This document shows positions 33,256 to 45,540 of a stretch of DNA of 64,000 nt, in pieces. This DNA is from Simmondsia chinensis (Eukaryota > Streptophyta > Magnoliopsida > Caryophyllales > Simmondsiaceae). The notes under the pieces are model-generated. The model was not told where the DNA came from. It saw only the letters and a program-made list of their open reading frames with translations, and ran no database searches. The stretch spans positions 21,221,750-21,285,749 of the forward strand of contig JAGTTD010000001.1 in the NCBI GenBank assembly GCA_018398585.1. The letters run 5' to 3'. Position numbers and translations under genes: made by a program. The first letter of the stretch is position 1; each line of letters opens with the position of its first letter.

Positions 33256-34398
33256 TATGGTAGATAACTAGCCATTCATGGCTTGCTCTAACTACATGGA
33301 GGCAAAATTCTATGAAGATGGCGTGGGACCACTTGATGTTAAGAGAACCACTCCACAATCTGCCCAACGACAGGACACAATTGCCATTCTCGAGAGCCCA
33401 TTAACTTAGGATGAGGTTAGTTAATTGGATGTAGAGTCTGAAGACATTGACTTTTAGGGAAGCATGAGGGCCCTTCTAAAGAAGTTGACTTCCAAGACAT
33501 GCCAGAACCCCAATGCAGAGGTGCCAAAACCTCCCACTACTGGTCCAAGAGGCCATTTCCTCAACATTGGCAAGGATCGTGGCCAGGCATGCAGAGGATC
33601 AGCTTTGGACCAAGTAGCCTCTCAATGGTTTCCAGGTCCATATCGCACAAAAAAAGGAGCTGAAACTCTCTGACTTAAGAGCAGTACTAGCATAAATGGA
33701 TGATTTAAGGGCTGAAGTCTAAGATCCCCTCCTCGAGATTAAGTTGGGCTCGATAGAAGACCTAAGACCTACCTGTCTGAGTGCTTTGCTTTCTCAAGAG
33801 CAGATAGAGTAGTACTTAACTATACTTTGTGAATTCAAGGACCGTTTGTTTGAGATCATCATGGGATGCCTGGTATAGACAAAAAGGTGGTTGAGCATAG
33901 GCTTCCTATCAAGCCAGGTTTGAGACACATCACTCTGGCCAATAGGAGAACGCCCCAATAAGTTATTGATTTGGTCAAGAAAGAGATTGAAAGGCTCTGA
34001 AAGGCCAAGTTTATGAGGACTTCTAGGTATGTAGAATGGCTGGCAAATATTATTCCTGTCATTAAAAAGAAATGCAAAATCAGGTCTGTAATGACTTCAG
34101 GGATATGAATGCAGCCAGCCCGAAGGACGAATACCCAAGACCTATTGTTGATGTGCTCATTGACTCAGCTTCGACTTAAGAAGTCTTGTCTTTCATGGAT
34201 GGTTGTGGATACTACCAAGTGATGATTGCCTCAGAAGATACCCACAAGACAACATTCGGCTACCCTAAGTCAATAGGGATGTTTGAGTGGGCGGCTATGC
34301 CATTTGTTTTAAAAAATGATGGCGCCACCTACCAAAGAGCCTTGAACATGATCTTACGTGATCTCATTGGCAAGACCAAGGAGGTCTACAAAGATGAC
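33256..34398 (+). pseudogene. Tat protease end, linker and RT start, right part of F
   Basis: It resumes with the segment equivalent to ADNRPFVACSN of element B, then KFYEDGVGPLDV. After a linker the RT start appears in broken frames, then openly from 34186: FMDGCGYYQVMIASEDTHKTTF, MFEWAAMPFVLKNDGATYQRA and EVYKDD. The codons after KDD are replaced by the LTR of D, so the catalytic motif itself was the insertion site. Confidence 0.85.
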
Positions 34399-34825
34399 TG
34401 TTTACAACCTAATTTTGAAGGGGTTGGGACAACGGCGTTTTTAATAAAGTGCCATGCGGTCAACACGTGAGAGCCTTCTCGAGGGAAGTTAGTCCTTTAT
34501 GGATTAAGAAAACAGCATCTCGAGCCCAGCATCTTTAGAAGGTAATTACCCTTGACAAGGGGTTCAGCCACTTGAGGGTCGAGATGGTTGAGGGGTGAAG
34601 TGAGCTCAAGCTCGATAGGCCATGGAGAAGGCTGCAAGATAGGGGGTTCTTAGGCTCAAGGCAGTTACTTAGAGCGCAATTTCAGTTACTTGGGCATTAA
34701 GCTTAAACCAAGAGAACGTGGGGCTTCTAAAGGGGACTTCCGCTATGAATTCGGACATGGGCACCAAGGATTTCCCTCCAATACTGAATTCAGGGAACGT
34801 TCATTGAAGATTTACTGGAAAAGAG
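34399..34825 (+). repeat. 5' LTR of D, right end deleted
   Basis: It begins TGTTTACAACC within the RT motif of F. From 34460 to 34740 it matches 54405-54650 (for example AATTACCCTTGACAAGGGGTT), and from 34725 it matches the LTR remnant of B at 6125. Near 34825 it jumps directly into gag, so the LTR end, primer-binding site and leader are lost. Confidence 0.75.
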
Positions 34826-36760
34826 TCTAACAAACAGTGAGGGAAGCTTTTGAGAGATAACATGCCAAAATAGAGCGTAGTCCAGCGGCTTAGCCTAAAA
34901 GCTCTGCCTCCATGAGTGACGTAATTACTGACGTTAAAACCTCTATGAATGAAAGGCTTTATAGAGAAAGTGATAGAGTGTTAGTAGAAATGAACTCGAC
35001 CTTGTCTTGTACTGCAGCCCGTATCGCTAAAGATGTGGCTAGGCAGGTGGTGGTTAAAGTTGAACCTATCTTAGTTAGATAAGCTAAGACTCATAATGGC
35101 TTGGTCCAACCCATTAGGGAAGATAGAAGGCAGCTTAGGCCCGTATCTCTTCCATCAGTACCCACTTGTTACCCTAGTGAGGTATCCTCGAATTTGTGGT
35201 TGCCAGTTGCTGAGGTTGACTACATGATCCCTGAGAGAATGGAGAACCCAACTGTGGCTAACTCAGGTGTTACCCACTTGGAATCCAGCCGTAGAATTGA
35301 CAACGTGCCCCTTGGGATTGTTGGGCCTTCAAATCAGAGTTTCCCTCTAACCACAATGGACTTCAACGCTAATGCGCTGGTATTACCTGACCTTGAGTCA
35401 GGAGGCATAACCGTTCACACACTCCTCAGGTAGTAGAGGTTGCCCCAAGGCCCAGTCAAGGCCTTGAAGTAGGAGTGCAAGGTCAGGCCCCCGCTTTCGG
35501 GAACCAAACTTCTCATCCTAGAGCACTCCATGCTTTTAATACTAAGGGCAAATAAACAACTCACCTCCTCAAGATCATGACTTAGGGATTGATTAGGCAA
35601 GGAGGAACCAACGGCCTGCTAACAGTGGTGTGCTTCCAGGCATGCCATGTAACCCAGGTCCAGGTGGGACATACTTCATAGCCAATCAAGTGCATGGCCA
35701 GTATGATCAAGCGGTTTACCCAAGGCTTAGGGGGCAGCAATCGATTTTAACTAGTGAAGGGGTATCTTGTAGATCCCTGTCAAGATCCTAACCCTATGGG
35801 GAGGCAATGGCAGGCGCATAATCATGTGCCTGATCTACCCCTCTAGGACCAATTAGCCGCCCTTATTGAGAAAATGTGTGGGCCAGGTCTTGTATGGATC
35901 AACAGACCCTTGTACAGTAAACCTTACACTGACTACATAGATAGGGATTACCCTTTTCCTCGAGGATACAGGATCCCTAAGTTCACCCTCTTTAAGGGGA
36001 ACGGACTGTTTCTGCTCCCGAGCATTTGGCAAGATTTAATTTCTAATGTAGAGAACCAAAAATTTGGAACTTCCATGTCAGACTTGGCTTAGATGAGGCA
36101 AAAGCCAGGTGAGTCAGTAGGAAGACTATATTAACTAGTTCAAGAGAGCCAGGTTAAAATGCACAGTAGCCCTTCTCGAACTTAAGTACACCAAGCTGGC
36201 CTTAAACAGCTTGGATATTGAATTCAGGAAGAAATTCGAAGGCTCTAACTTTACAATGCATCTAGAAGAGGAAGATGATCCTCCACGAGATTGACATTAC
36301 TGAAACGTCAAAGGGCCTCCTTTGGTTTGTAATTGTTTGGTCAAGAAAGATATTAAAGCCAAGTAAGTCTTATCAGTCTTAAGACTTGAGAAAATACTAG
36401 TTTGACCTCTCTAAAGCCGATGTAATATTCGATTTTCTTAAGATAAATAATAAACTCAAGATTAGGGGTAAACACAAAAAACCTTAACCCAATTCTAACA
36501 AGGGAAAGGTCTACTATAAGTGGCACGATTCGTTGACCCAATCAACAAGAAACTGCATGATCTTCAGAAACATGGTTAAGATGCCATAGAGGCAAGGAAT
36601 TGATATTCCCAGGAGAAGGACAAATGGGCATGGATAAAAATCCTATCCCTTGTCCTCTTTAGGTCAACATCGTTGAGGCCTTTGACAAAGATAAGCCTTA
36701 CTGTGTCCTGACTAAACCTTTTTCCTTATACAGAAGGGAAATTGTTCTCAGTGACAATCA
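34826..36760 (+). pseudogene. Tat gag pseudogene (element D)
   Basis: Patches in order are MNERLYRESDRVLVEMNS, QLRPVSLPSVPTCYPSEV (in the open stretch 35101-35433), YPFPRGYRIPKFTLFKGNG (about 35940-36000), and DLAxMRQKPGES near 36080, the Tat gag signature. A large part of the capsid between FKGNG and DLA is deleted. The zinc-binding patch (YKWHDSLTQSTRN near 36515) is damaged. Stops are frequent. Confidence 0.75.
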
Positions 36761-38100
36761 GAAGGCACGAGTGGCTAACCACCTTTTTGAGCGGTCGGTC
36801 ATCGATGGAATATTGGGATTCCCAAGATTGGTTCACACACTAATGATGGAATATGCCGTTGGCATATCGCTAAACTCCATTCCATCTAAAAGTGTGCCGT
36901 TTTTAAGATTTTTCTGATCAAGCTCCGCAATAGCTCCGCCATTATGCTGACAGCGGTAGAAGAGTTGGCTATGGAGATCAATAGCAGCCTGGGATCCTCT
37001 CAAATTCCAACAAGTCGAGAGAAAATATCTCACGATCTAGAAAGGATGTCATACACGGCATGTTAGCAATGCTGTGGGAAAATACAAGTTGCGAGAGGAA
37101 ACTTAGGTTGCTTCCTCAGTACGTTTCTCCCATTGAACCTCTTTTTGGAGCTAAAGATGCCATCTGAGAAATCTCAATGAAGTCATCCTATTAAGGATAC
37201 TCCCTCGAAGAGTCAGGTCATCATGAGGACGGGGCATCCTAAGAGGAATCCAAAATACACCCTACTGGATGTGGGCACCAGTCTGGTACCACGCCAATCA
37301 GGAAGCCAGCCTTTTGATGTTAGGTTCGGCAATGTACGGAGGAGGAATCACCTTAATCAAGAGGCAGCTAGTCCTTCAAACCTCACTCGAACAAAGAAAA
37401 GGAGGCAGCTCAGCGGAGGACTTTGCTCAATACCTGCTTGGCCAAGCTTTGCCAAGAAGAGGCCAAGGTCAAAAAGGGCAAGCGAACCGAGCATATGGAT
37501 TTTGATGATCCAATGGTTAAGTCCAAAGTTCTTAATACAATAAAAGGGTTGGCTAGTAAGAAGCTCGATAGATGGGCTAGTTCCTCATCATCTAAGGGGC
37601 GAAAGCCTTGATGGGACCAGCTTGCCAAGGACCCCCTAGTGATGAAATCTGCCAAGGACGAGGAGGAATACTTCTCTATCTATATTAACTTAACGAAACC
37701 TCTCAACCATGTCAACCCAATATGGTCTGACATCAAAAATAATCTACACGAAGAAGACTTCCCCCAACATATGGAGGAATCTCAAACACAAAAAGTTGAT
37801 CTTAAGGACCAACTGCAAGAACAAGACATGATAACCAATGGCAGTCCTCAACAGTAGAATCAGGAATACATCCATGGTTGATAGCCCTAAGAAGGGAGCA
37901 GACTAAGGGATCCAGATTCAATTCCTCACACTCCCTAAAAAGGTGGATGTCAGAACTGCCTTACATGTTCCCTTAGAATTCATGGCAGATGAGGCCCAAT
38001 AAGGTCTTAAGGGTGATGTGATAGAATCAGGTAAGGAGCCTCAAGTGGAGTGCAGCAGTGGCCACTAAAGGTACACTCAACTCTTTTTCTTTTAAGGTTA
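36761..38100 (+). other. Degraded gag-protease linker of D
   Basis: No domain is recognised. It parallels 9799-10979 of B; the clearest patch encodes EEDFPQHMEESQTQ near 37757-37800. Open stretches at 37223-37543 and 37639-37857 belong to this linker. Confidence 0.6.
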
Positions 38101-38600
38101 ATGCTATAACATCCACATTGTCGCTGACACACCTAACATAATTAAGATGTTGTTTGATGGGCCTAACGCTACCAATAAACACATCAAGCCCCAATACATC
38201 AAGGCAATATTTGATGGCGTTCTGGTGAACAAGGCCTTGGTGGATAATGGCACAGCTATTAACGTATTGCCTTCATATATGTTGGGGGTCATTGGTAAGT
38301 CTCAAGAAGACTTAGTTACTTCAGATGTGGCAATTTGAGGCTTTATAGAGTTACTACAAAATCAAAAGGAGTCATCCCGGTTCACTTAACTATTGGTAGC
38401 TTAAGCAAGCTGGCAACTTTCTTTGTGGTAGAAACTACTTCAAGCTATAATGCTTTGCTCGATAAAGATTGGCTGTATGCCAATTATTGTATTCGTCTTC
38501 ACTTCTCCGGTTGCTTATCTTCTGGAACTATGACAAGTATGAGGTTGTTATGGCAAATAACAGACCATTCATGCCTTGCTCCAACTATTTTGAGGTGAAA
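38101..38600 (+). pseudogene. Tat aspartic protease (element D)
   Basis: GPNATNKHIKPQYIKAI leads to the active site VDNGTAINVLPSYM (about 38240-38282), then GVIGKSQEDLVTSDVAI, a TGA, and the segment with LTIGSLSKLATFFVVETT and DKDWLYANYCI in a shifted frame. Asp-Asn-Gly replaces the commoner Asp-Gly-Gly, as in element B, so this may be normal for the family. Confidence 0.8.
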
Positions 38601-39180
38601 TTCTATGAAGATGGCATGGGACCTCTAGAAGTCAACAGGACCACTCCGCAATCCACCCAATAGTGGGACATGATAGTCATCCTTGATAGACCCTTGACTG
38701 AAGCTAAGGTTGGTCAAGCGAATCTCGAGTCTGAAGTCTCTTATTGCTGGGGATGCATGAGAGCCCTTCTCGACAAAAGAGACTTCTAAGGCTCTCCATA
38801 ACTTCAATGTAGAGGCGCCAAAACCTCCCAGTTGTGGCCCAAGAGGCCATTTCCTTAGCATTAGCAGGGCTTGTGGCTTGGCACACTGAGGATCAACTTT
38901 GGATTGAGCGGCCATTCAATGGTTTTCGAATTCATACAGCACAAGAATAAAAGCTGGAACTCTCCAACATAAGATCAGCACCAGTCAAAATGGAGGATTT
39001 AAGGGCTAACGTCCAATCGCGCCCCCCCCCCCCCCCCCCCCCCCCCCCCCGAGGTTAATTTAAGTTCAACAGAAGACACAAGACCTACTTATCTGGGCAC
39101 TTTGCTTTCTAAAGAGCAGAGAGAGAAGTACCTAACTTTGCTTAATGAACTCAAGGACTTTTTTGCTTAGGATCATCACG
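38601..39180 (+). other. Protease-RT linker of D with poly-C run
   Basis: No domain is seen; it aligns in patches with 11441-12039 of B and 33300-33860 of F. The poly-C run at 39022-39050 sits where B and F have a short CCCCTCCT. Confidence 0.7.
39022..39050. repeat. Homopolymer of 29 C
   Basis: A pure C run flanked by GCG and GAGGTTAA. The same site in B (near 11862) and F (near 33727) is CCCC(T)CCT followed by CGAG. Confidence 0.9.
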
Positions 39181-40140
39181 AGATGCCTGGCTAGACAGAA
39201 AATAAGTTGAGCTTAGGCTTCTATTAAGCCAGGCTCGAGGCCTATCATTCCGGCCCAGAGAAGGATGTCCCAAGAAGTCATTGATTTGGTTAAGGAAGAA
39301 ATTGGAAGACTCTTAAAGGCCAAATTTATCAGAATTGCTAGGTATGATGAGTGGGTGGCAATTATTGTTCTCGTTATTAAAAAGAAAAATCAGGGTCTAT
39401 GTTGATTTCAAAGATTCGAATGCAACCAACCCAAAGGACAAGTATCCAATGCCTATTGCTAATGTGCTAATTGACTCAGCCTCGACGCATGAGGTTTTTT
39501 TTTTTTTTCCTTTCTTTATGGATGGCTACTGTGGGTACTAACAAGTCATGATTGCTGTGGAGAATACTCAAAAAACAACATTCAGGTGTCCTAGGTCAAT
39601 GGGGATGTTTGAATGGGTGGCTATGCCCTTTGGTTTGAAGAACGCTGGGACCACCTACCTGAGAGCTATGAACTTGAGCTTTCATGACCTTATTGGCAAG
39701 ACCATGGAGGTCTATATAGATGACATCATGGTCAAATCAAAATACCAAGTCAAACACTTGGAGGACTTGAGGGGTGCATTCCTTAGGATGAGGGCCCAAA
39801 ACCTCAAAATGAACCCATTAAAATGTGCTTTTGACGTATGAGCTAGAAACTTTCTTTGTTTTATGGAGCACTAAGGGGCATCGAGGTGGATATTAATAAG
39901 ACTAAGGTCATGTGATGGGCCAAACCGTCCTCAAATAAAAAGGAGCTTCAATGCTTCATTGGGCAGGTTAATTTCCTAAGACGTTTTATCTCGAATGTCA
40001 CAAGGAAAACAAAAGTCTTCTCTCCACTGCTAAGACTCAAGTCTGAAAAGGACTTTAAGCGGGAGGAGCTACATCAAGCACCATTCAAGGCCATCAAGGA
40101 GTACTCGATTAGGCCACCAGTACTTATTCGGCCTAAGTAG
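39181..40140 (+). pseudogene. Tat reverse transcriptase (element D)
   Basis: The N-terminal part is broken. From about 39335 motifs appear in order: KYPMPIANVLIDSAS, a long T run (39490-39504) before FMDGYCGY, VENTQKTTFRCPRSMG, MPFGLKNAGTTYLRAM, EVYIDDIMVKSK with the catalytic Asp pair intact (about 39711-39725), and MNPLKCAF. After a stop near 39840 the FLRRFIS region and connection follow. Alternative identification is unlikely given the match to B and F. Confidence 0.9.
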
Positions 40141-40960
40141 GGGAAGCCTTTGAAGATCTATGTCTCTCCTTTTGAGGAATCTATTGATTGTTTGCTTGTA
40201 CAAGACAATGAGCAAGGTTTTCAATAGGCAGGGTTCTACATTAGTCGGTTCCTAAATAAATGTGAAATAAAGTATTCCCTAACTGAAAATTTGTGTCTGT
40301 CATTGTTTTATGCATAAATAAAATTGAAACATTATTTCTTGGTGTCTACTATATATGTGGCTGCCCAGACAAATGTCCTCAAGTACACGCTAGATAGACC
40401 ATTTCTAAGAGGGAGATTGAATAAATAGAGCTTAGCTCTACTTCAATTTGTTTTGGTCTATGTACCACAAAAGGCGGTAAAGGGAAAAGCATTAGCAGAG
40501 TTTTTAGCTAACCACCCAAACATCCATACTGCCCTAAACAATGACCCATAATAGCTTCTAGTGCTAGAACTGGTTCCTTCAAAACTATTCTTTGATTGTT
40601 CGAGGACCAATTCAAGTGTTGGAGTTGGAATCGTGATAGAATCCCTGATGGGATCATCACTAATTGGCCATCACCTTAGTGGGTAATTGTTCCAACAACA
40701 TGGCAGAGTATAAGGCAATAATAATTGGCCTTCAAACTCTTTTGAAGATGCAAGTCCTCAACGTTATCATTAAAAGGGATTCATAGTTGGTAATCTACCA
40801 AGTAAAAGGGGAATTTTAATGTTTGAATGATACCTCAAATTGATACCTATCAGTAGTACAAAAGCTATTAAGTAAATTCGATGGTGTGCAGTTAGAACAT
40901 ATTCTCAAGGAACACAATAAGGCAGCCAACAACTTCACTCAGTTGGCATCTTGGTAAGAA
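40141..40960 (+). pseudogene. RNase H and second (archaeal-type) RNase H of D
   Basis: The first RNase H shows PLKIYVSPFEESIDCLLVQDNEQG and KYSLTENLCLSLFYA, and a connecting VLKYTLDRPFLRGRLNK. A second RNase H begins with LFFDCSRTNSSVGVGIVI near 40585-40640. Two RNase H domains in tandem are a hallmark of the Tat lineage. Several TAG/TAA codons and a shift interrupt them. Confidence 0.75.
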
Positions 40961-42360
40961 TTGCGTAGAACTTGGTGTGAAGAAACCATGGTCATCAAGA
41001 CTAAGATTTTGGATCATGACATCGAGTTTACTAAGTCCTCTGCACTCATAAGAGAAGACACACCAAGTGGACACTTGGAGTACTATGAGGCCAATCAGGC
41101 TGTCCTAAGTCAACAAGACGATTGGAGGAAGCCCTTGGTGGATTACTTCAAGAACCCCAAAAAATGCATTAAGGATAGAAAGATGAAAATGAGAGCTCAT
41201 AGATTCGATCTGGATGGTGAGTCTGGCGAGTTGTATAAAAGGGACACTAATGGAGTGTTTATCAAGTGCCTTAACTTGGATGACGCAATGCTAGTAATGG
41301 TAGGAGCCCACAAGGGTATCTGTGGATCACATCTAGCTAACAAAAGATTGCATTGGCTAATCAGGCATTATGGCTTCTACTGGCTATCAATGATGGATGA
41401 TTGCATAAAGCATGCCAAGGGATGCAAAGCATGCCAAATACATGGACATGTGCCAAGAGTCCCAGCAACTAATACGCATGCTATTGTCAAACCATAGCCA
41501 TTTAGGGGTTGGGAAATGGACATCATAGGAGTGATTAACCCTTCTTCTAATAAAATAAGCTCTTATATTATGGTGGCTACTGACTACTTCACAAAGTGGG
41601 TGGAAGCTAAGCCATAGAAGAATATCAATCAGCAAGATGTGATTGAGTTCATCAAAGAACACATCCGATGTAGGTTTGGTATCCCGGAAACCATCATAGT
41701 CGACCAAGCTAGAGCATTTAATGGGGCTGAGGTTAAGGAGTTTACCAAAAGTTTTAACGTATAAATCTTAAACTCAACACCTATTTATGCTCAGGCTAAT
41801 GACTAGGCAAAGCTAGCAAAAAAGATTCTAAAGGCCAACATTGAAAAGATGATAGAGGATAATCCTAGAAAGTGGCATGAGTTGCTACTAAACGCACTTT
41901 GGGCATACACAAGCTCTAGGCGAGATGCAACTAGGACAACTCCTTTCAATTTGATGTGTGGCCATGATGCTACACTCCAAATGGAAATAATAGTTAAGTC
42001 TATTATGCTAGCTCATCAAGAAAGTTTTCGGAATTTGAATATGAGTAGGTCATGATGGATGAGCTTACTAATTTATACCAAGGTTTGATGCTCTTCAAAA
42101 ATATGAAACTCTAAAGAACAAGGTTGCTAAAGCCTACAACAAAAAGGTCAAACCCAGGTCTTTTAACATAGGGGATCTTCTTTGGAAAGTGGTTTTACCC
42201 ATTCGCTAGAAGAATCAAGTCTTTGGGAAATGGTCTCCAAACTGGGACGGCCCACTCAGGGTCATAGAAGTATTTAGATGAAATGCCTATTTGCACCAAG
42301 ACCTAGATGTAAGGACTCACCCAAGGGCTATCAATAGTAGTTTTTTGAAAAAAATATGTA
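40961..42360 (+). pseudogene. Tat integrase (element D)
   Basis: The zinc-binding region (AHKGICGSH ... CKACQIHG) ends near 41445. The catalytic core has WEMDIIGVINP (first Asp) and IIVDQARAFNG (second Asp). The third catalytic position near 41810 reads Lys (codon AAG) beside a TAG that replaces Gln in the expected NGQAE motif. NALWAYTSSRR and FNLMCGHDA follow. The C-terminal part to about 42360 is frame-broken. The 190 bp after it, up to K, are non-coding. Confidence 0.85.
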
Positions 42361-42549
42361 CCATCAATATGGGATTCTAACAAAAAAAGTCCTTAAGTAT
42401 AGATTTCTAGAGCTATGTGCCCAATTTCTATACCAATGTCTTGAGGATCAACCTCTTGATCCTTAAATTAAGAAAAAAGAAAAGAACTACCAATCCGAGA
42501 GACGTATTGAACTAAATGCATATTTCATTAGTTTTGGAAGGAGTACATG

Positions 42550-43057
42550 TGTCATGATTCTAGGATGTAGGGAATTACTAATAATCAATGGCTTATAATA
42601 AACTTGGAACAAACTAGTAATAATTAGTCAAGGTAAGCCAATAGTTAGTTAGAAGGGGTTAGTTGTGGCGGTTAGTTGAAGCCAAGTGGTTAGTTAAGTC
42701 AGTCAATGTTGGCAACTAAGGGTAGGTAAGTCGGTTGGGCGTGGTATCCTAATGCAATGTATTTGTTCTAGTTCTTAGTTAGTATAAGTACTTTTTAGAT
42801 CTCTTGTAAACACATATGTTAAATGATAATTAATCTCAATTCTCTCTCTTAGTTCCAAGATCTCAATTCTCTCTCTTAGTTCTAATTCTCTCTACTTTTC
42901 TCTCAATTCTCTTTACCATCTTTAATCTCTTCTAATCTCATCTAATTCTCTCTTAATCTCATCCTAGTCTTCAATTTCCTCATCTCAACCATCTTTTCTA
43001 GTGTAGTTCTTCTCCTAAACCTAGGTTATGATTTAAGTTTGATCTTGAATCATGACA
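42550..43057 (+). repeat. 5' LTR of K
   Basis: It starts TGTCATGATTC and ends ATCATGACA. It contains a TATA-like TATAAGTA at 42783-42790 and a pyrimidine-rich end with many TCTCTC units. It is 22 bp longer than the 3' LTR, mainly from a duplicated TCTCAATTCTCTCTCTTAGTTC segment. Confidence 0.95.
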
Positions 43058-43059
43058 AT

Positions 43060-43071
43060 TGGTATCAGAGC
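43060..43071 (+). other. Primer-binding site of K
   Basis: TGGTATCAGAGC, complementary to the initiator tRNA-Met 3' end, two bases after the 5' LTR. Confidence 0.95.
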
Positions 43072-43624
43072 TTGAATTTAGTTTTCAATTGCTTAGAATA
43101 TTGTTTTATTTGGTTGTAAGCTTTGATCAAGTGCATTTTGTCAGTAATTCAAGATCGGATTGCATATCATCTAAATTCTCAGCTTGTGTTGAGTTATAAG
43201 TGACAATGAGCTACAAAATTACTTCTGATTTGGATTTGTATTACGTGAATCTTTAATTCAAACCATCTAGTGGAGGTTGAGCTAAGATTAGATCAATTAT
43301 TGATGTGATTACTTGTTCCAGCACAGAACAATTTGACATTTGATCCTTGAGCCTCGATCATTGAATCGCAAGACATGATTTGAGTGCCTCGATCATTGAA
43401 TCGCAAGACATGATTTGAGTGCTGAGATTGCATGCCAATTACTGATTCTAAATCAAGCCAACTACCTTATCTTACTTAGCTCCTTTGATCTGATCTGAAT
43501 CACTCTCAATCATTACTCAAGCAACATTACAATTTTCACATCGATTATTCTATTCCGCTCACTGAATTTGATACAATTCTTAGTGAAATTCTCAAGTGAT
43601 TAGCTGTAGAACACAAAGCTCAAA
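43072..43624 (+). other. Leader of K with 35-bp tandem duplication
   Basis: No gene. A perfect 35-bp direct duplication lies at 43351-43385 and 43386-43420 (starting GCCTCGATCATTG). The ATG of the K frame follows at 43625. Confidence 0.85.
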
Positions 43625-43640
43625 ATGAATGCTCCGTCTC

Positions 43641-43930
43641 TGTTATGAATGTGTGTTGGTAGTTAGTAGTTAGTAGTTAGTAGTTAGTGCCGTTGGTCCA
43701 TTTTGGCGGCAATGGTGGAATAACTTGGTTTTGAATTGTCATGTTACATTGTATCTTAGTTTAGTATAAATAGCTAAGATCTTGTATTATTTCATTCATG
43801 AATAGAAAATTGATTGATTCTTCTTCTCAACTCCTAATTCTCTCTAATCTCTCATCTCTTTTCACTTCTCTTTCCTCTCAACTCTTTCTCTTCACTTAGT
43901 TAAGGATCAAGTTGAACTAGATCCTTAACA
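43641..43930 (+). repeat. 5' LTR of L
   Basis: It begins TGTTATGAATG, has a TAGT-rich run near 43660-43688, a TATA box at 43765-43772 and a pyrimidine-rich end, and finishes CCTTAACA. Confidence 0.95.
43765..43772 (+). promoter_or_regulatory. TATA box of L LTR
   Basis: TATAAATA, preserved in the 3' LTR at 49059-49066. Confidence 0.75.
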
Positions 43931-43932
43931 AT

Positions 43933-43944
43933 TGGTACCAGAGC
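43933..43944 (+). other. Primer-binding site of L
   Basis: TGGTACCAGAGC, one change from the tRNA-Met site TGGTATCAGAGC, two bases after the LTR. Confidence 0.9.
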
Positions 43945-44406
43945 TCTTTCATAGCTAAATTTATCCTGACTTCAAGTTGAACATTGCAAGTAGTGGAAAT
44001 AAGTTGTTGGTTACTTGATCAGGAACGGTTATAGTGCATATTTTTACTGACACAACGTGAGGTGCTGTGGTCTTGCACTAGACAGTCAACATTGATCCAA
44101 TTGAAGCTGTTCACACTGAATGCAACTAGTGCTGTTGATCCTCGTATAGGATCTTTGACAGCTAAGTTCAAAACCTAATTGTGAACACAAATTTTTTGTG
44201 AATTTGTTACTCGTTGAGTGTTATTGCTGCAAGTTAAGGTCAATTCACAATTCTAATCGAAATTGTTGAGGATTGTGTAGTGGCTGCTGAAATCACACTC
44301 TCCTATATCATTCACGAAGTTAGGAAGTTGAAATTCTGCATTCAGTGCCTTCCATTGCAGTGATCTGTTCATCTTAGAGTCGATTCTTGAACTTGAAGAT
44401 TTAATC

Positions 44407-45540
44407 ATGGTTACCACAAGGTCCGGAGTGGGAACTGTGAACAATGCTACTACTAATTTTCCTTCTTATGCTGAGGTCGTGACTAGAACATAACAAATGA
44501 CTGAAGTAAGAGATAGACATGACGAAAGAATGGATCGTTTGAGCTAGCAATTGGAGAATATGATGTCTATGTTTCAGCAGAGCTAGCAGAACTTCAATCA
44601 GAAGTTTGACAGACAAAGGCGGCAAATTGGAGGATTATAGGAACAGATTCAGAGGCAGCAACAACCTCCTGGTGTAGGAGTGTTTACTCCTGCTAGTCAG
44701 CAAGAGTTGACACGTAATGCTGCTAATGTTGCTTCACCTTCAGCTATTGAAACTGCTCAACTAAACCATAGTGACAATACACCAGCTGCGAGAGGATCTG
44801 GTTACAAACAACCTAGAAATGAGTTGGTAGTATTTGATTGAACCTTGCCTCAAGCTTGGATTAGAAAATGTGAGAGGTATTTCAGGTTCTACAACACCAT
44901 GGAATCGGAGTAGGTGGAAATAGCTACTATTTATCTTACAGGAGAAATGGAGAGCGGGTATTACAATCTTATGCGAGTGAAACCACTCATTTCTTAGCCT
45001 GAATTTGAGAAGGAATTATGTGATCGTTATAGAGATGAAGACATCAGTGATGTTGTTGACAGTTTTAACAAGATGGTGCAAACTACAACTGTTAAAGAAT
45101 ACATGTCAAGGTTTGAGGATTTGAGAGCCAGATTGTTGTTTGCCTTTCCTAACGCCGTAGAAGAATATTACATTTCAATCTTCATGAGTGGATTGAAGCC
45201 AAAGGTGAAACATATGGTGAAAGCCTTTGAACCTACTTCCTTGTCACAAACTTATTCCAAGGCTTGAATAGTGGAAAAGACAGTCCTGGCTTCAAATGAC
45301 ACACCTAGATCCAAAGTTCAACCTGTTGCCAACTCTATGTCCAAGCAGCCTAACAGTGGGAGTAAACCCTTGAGCGAAGAAGAAAAGAGATTCCAGAGGC
45401 TATGTTTTAAATGCAACCACAAGTATTTCTTTGGCCACAAGTGTGATCCCAAGTACTTGATGTCTGCTCACAGTAATGAAGCTATGGATGAGGAACTGGT
45501 TGAAGAGAATCATGAGCAAAAAGAGATGCAGTATGAAGAT
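44407..45540 (+). pseudogene. Gag of chromovirus L
   Basis: The ATG at 44407 opens the frame (MVTTRSGVGT). A Gln-rich coiled-coil region follows, in which several CAG codons have become TAG. Then come PQAWIRKCERYF, FEKELCDRYRDE, EYMSRFEDLRARLL and SGLKPKVKHMV, the capsid core. The zinc knuckle CFKCNHKYFFGHKC is near 45400-45440, and an acidic tail runs into the protease. Seven or more stops lie before 45270. Confidence 0.9.

Larger units (their letters stand above)
17063..34398 (+). mobile_element. Element F: Tat-type gypsy fragment split by Athila element G
   Basis: F consists of 17063-17329 (protease) and 33256-34398 (protease end, linker, RT start). The two parts join in sense when G and one GTTGT duplicate are removed, by comparison with element B at 11390-11420. 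The left end is abrupt at the junction with E. The right end is in the RT catalytic motif, where the LTR of D begins. No LTR of F itself is seen. Confidence 0.85.
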
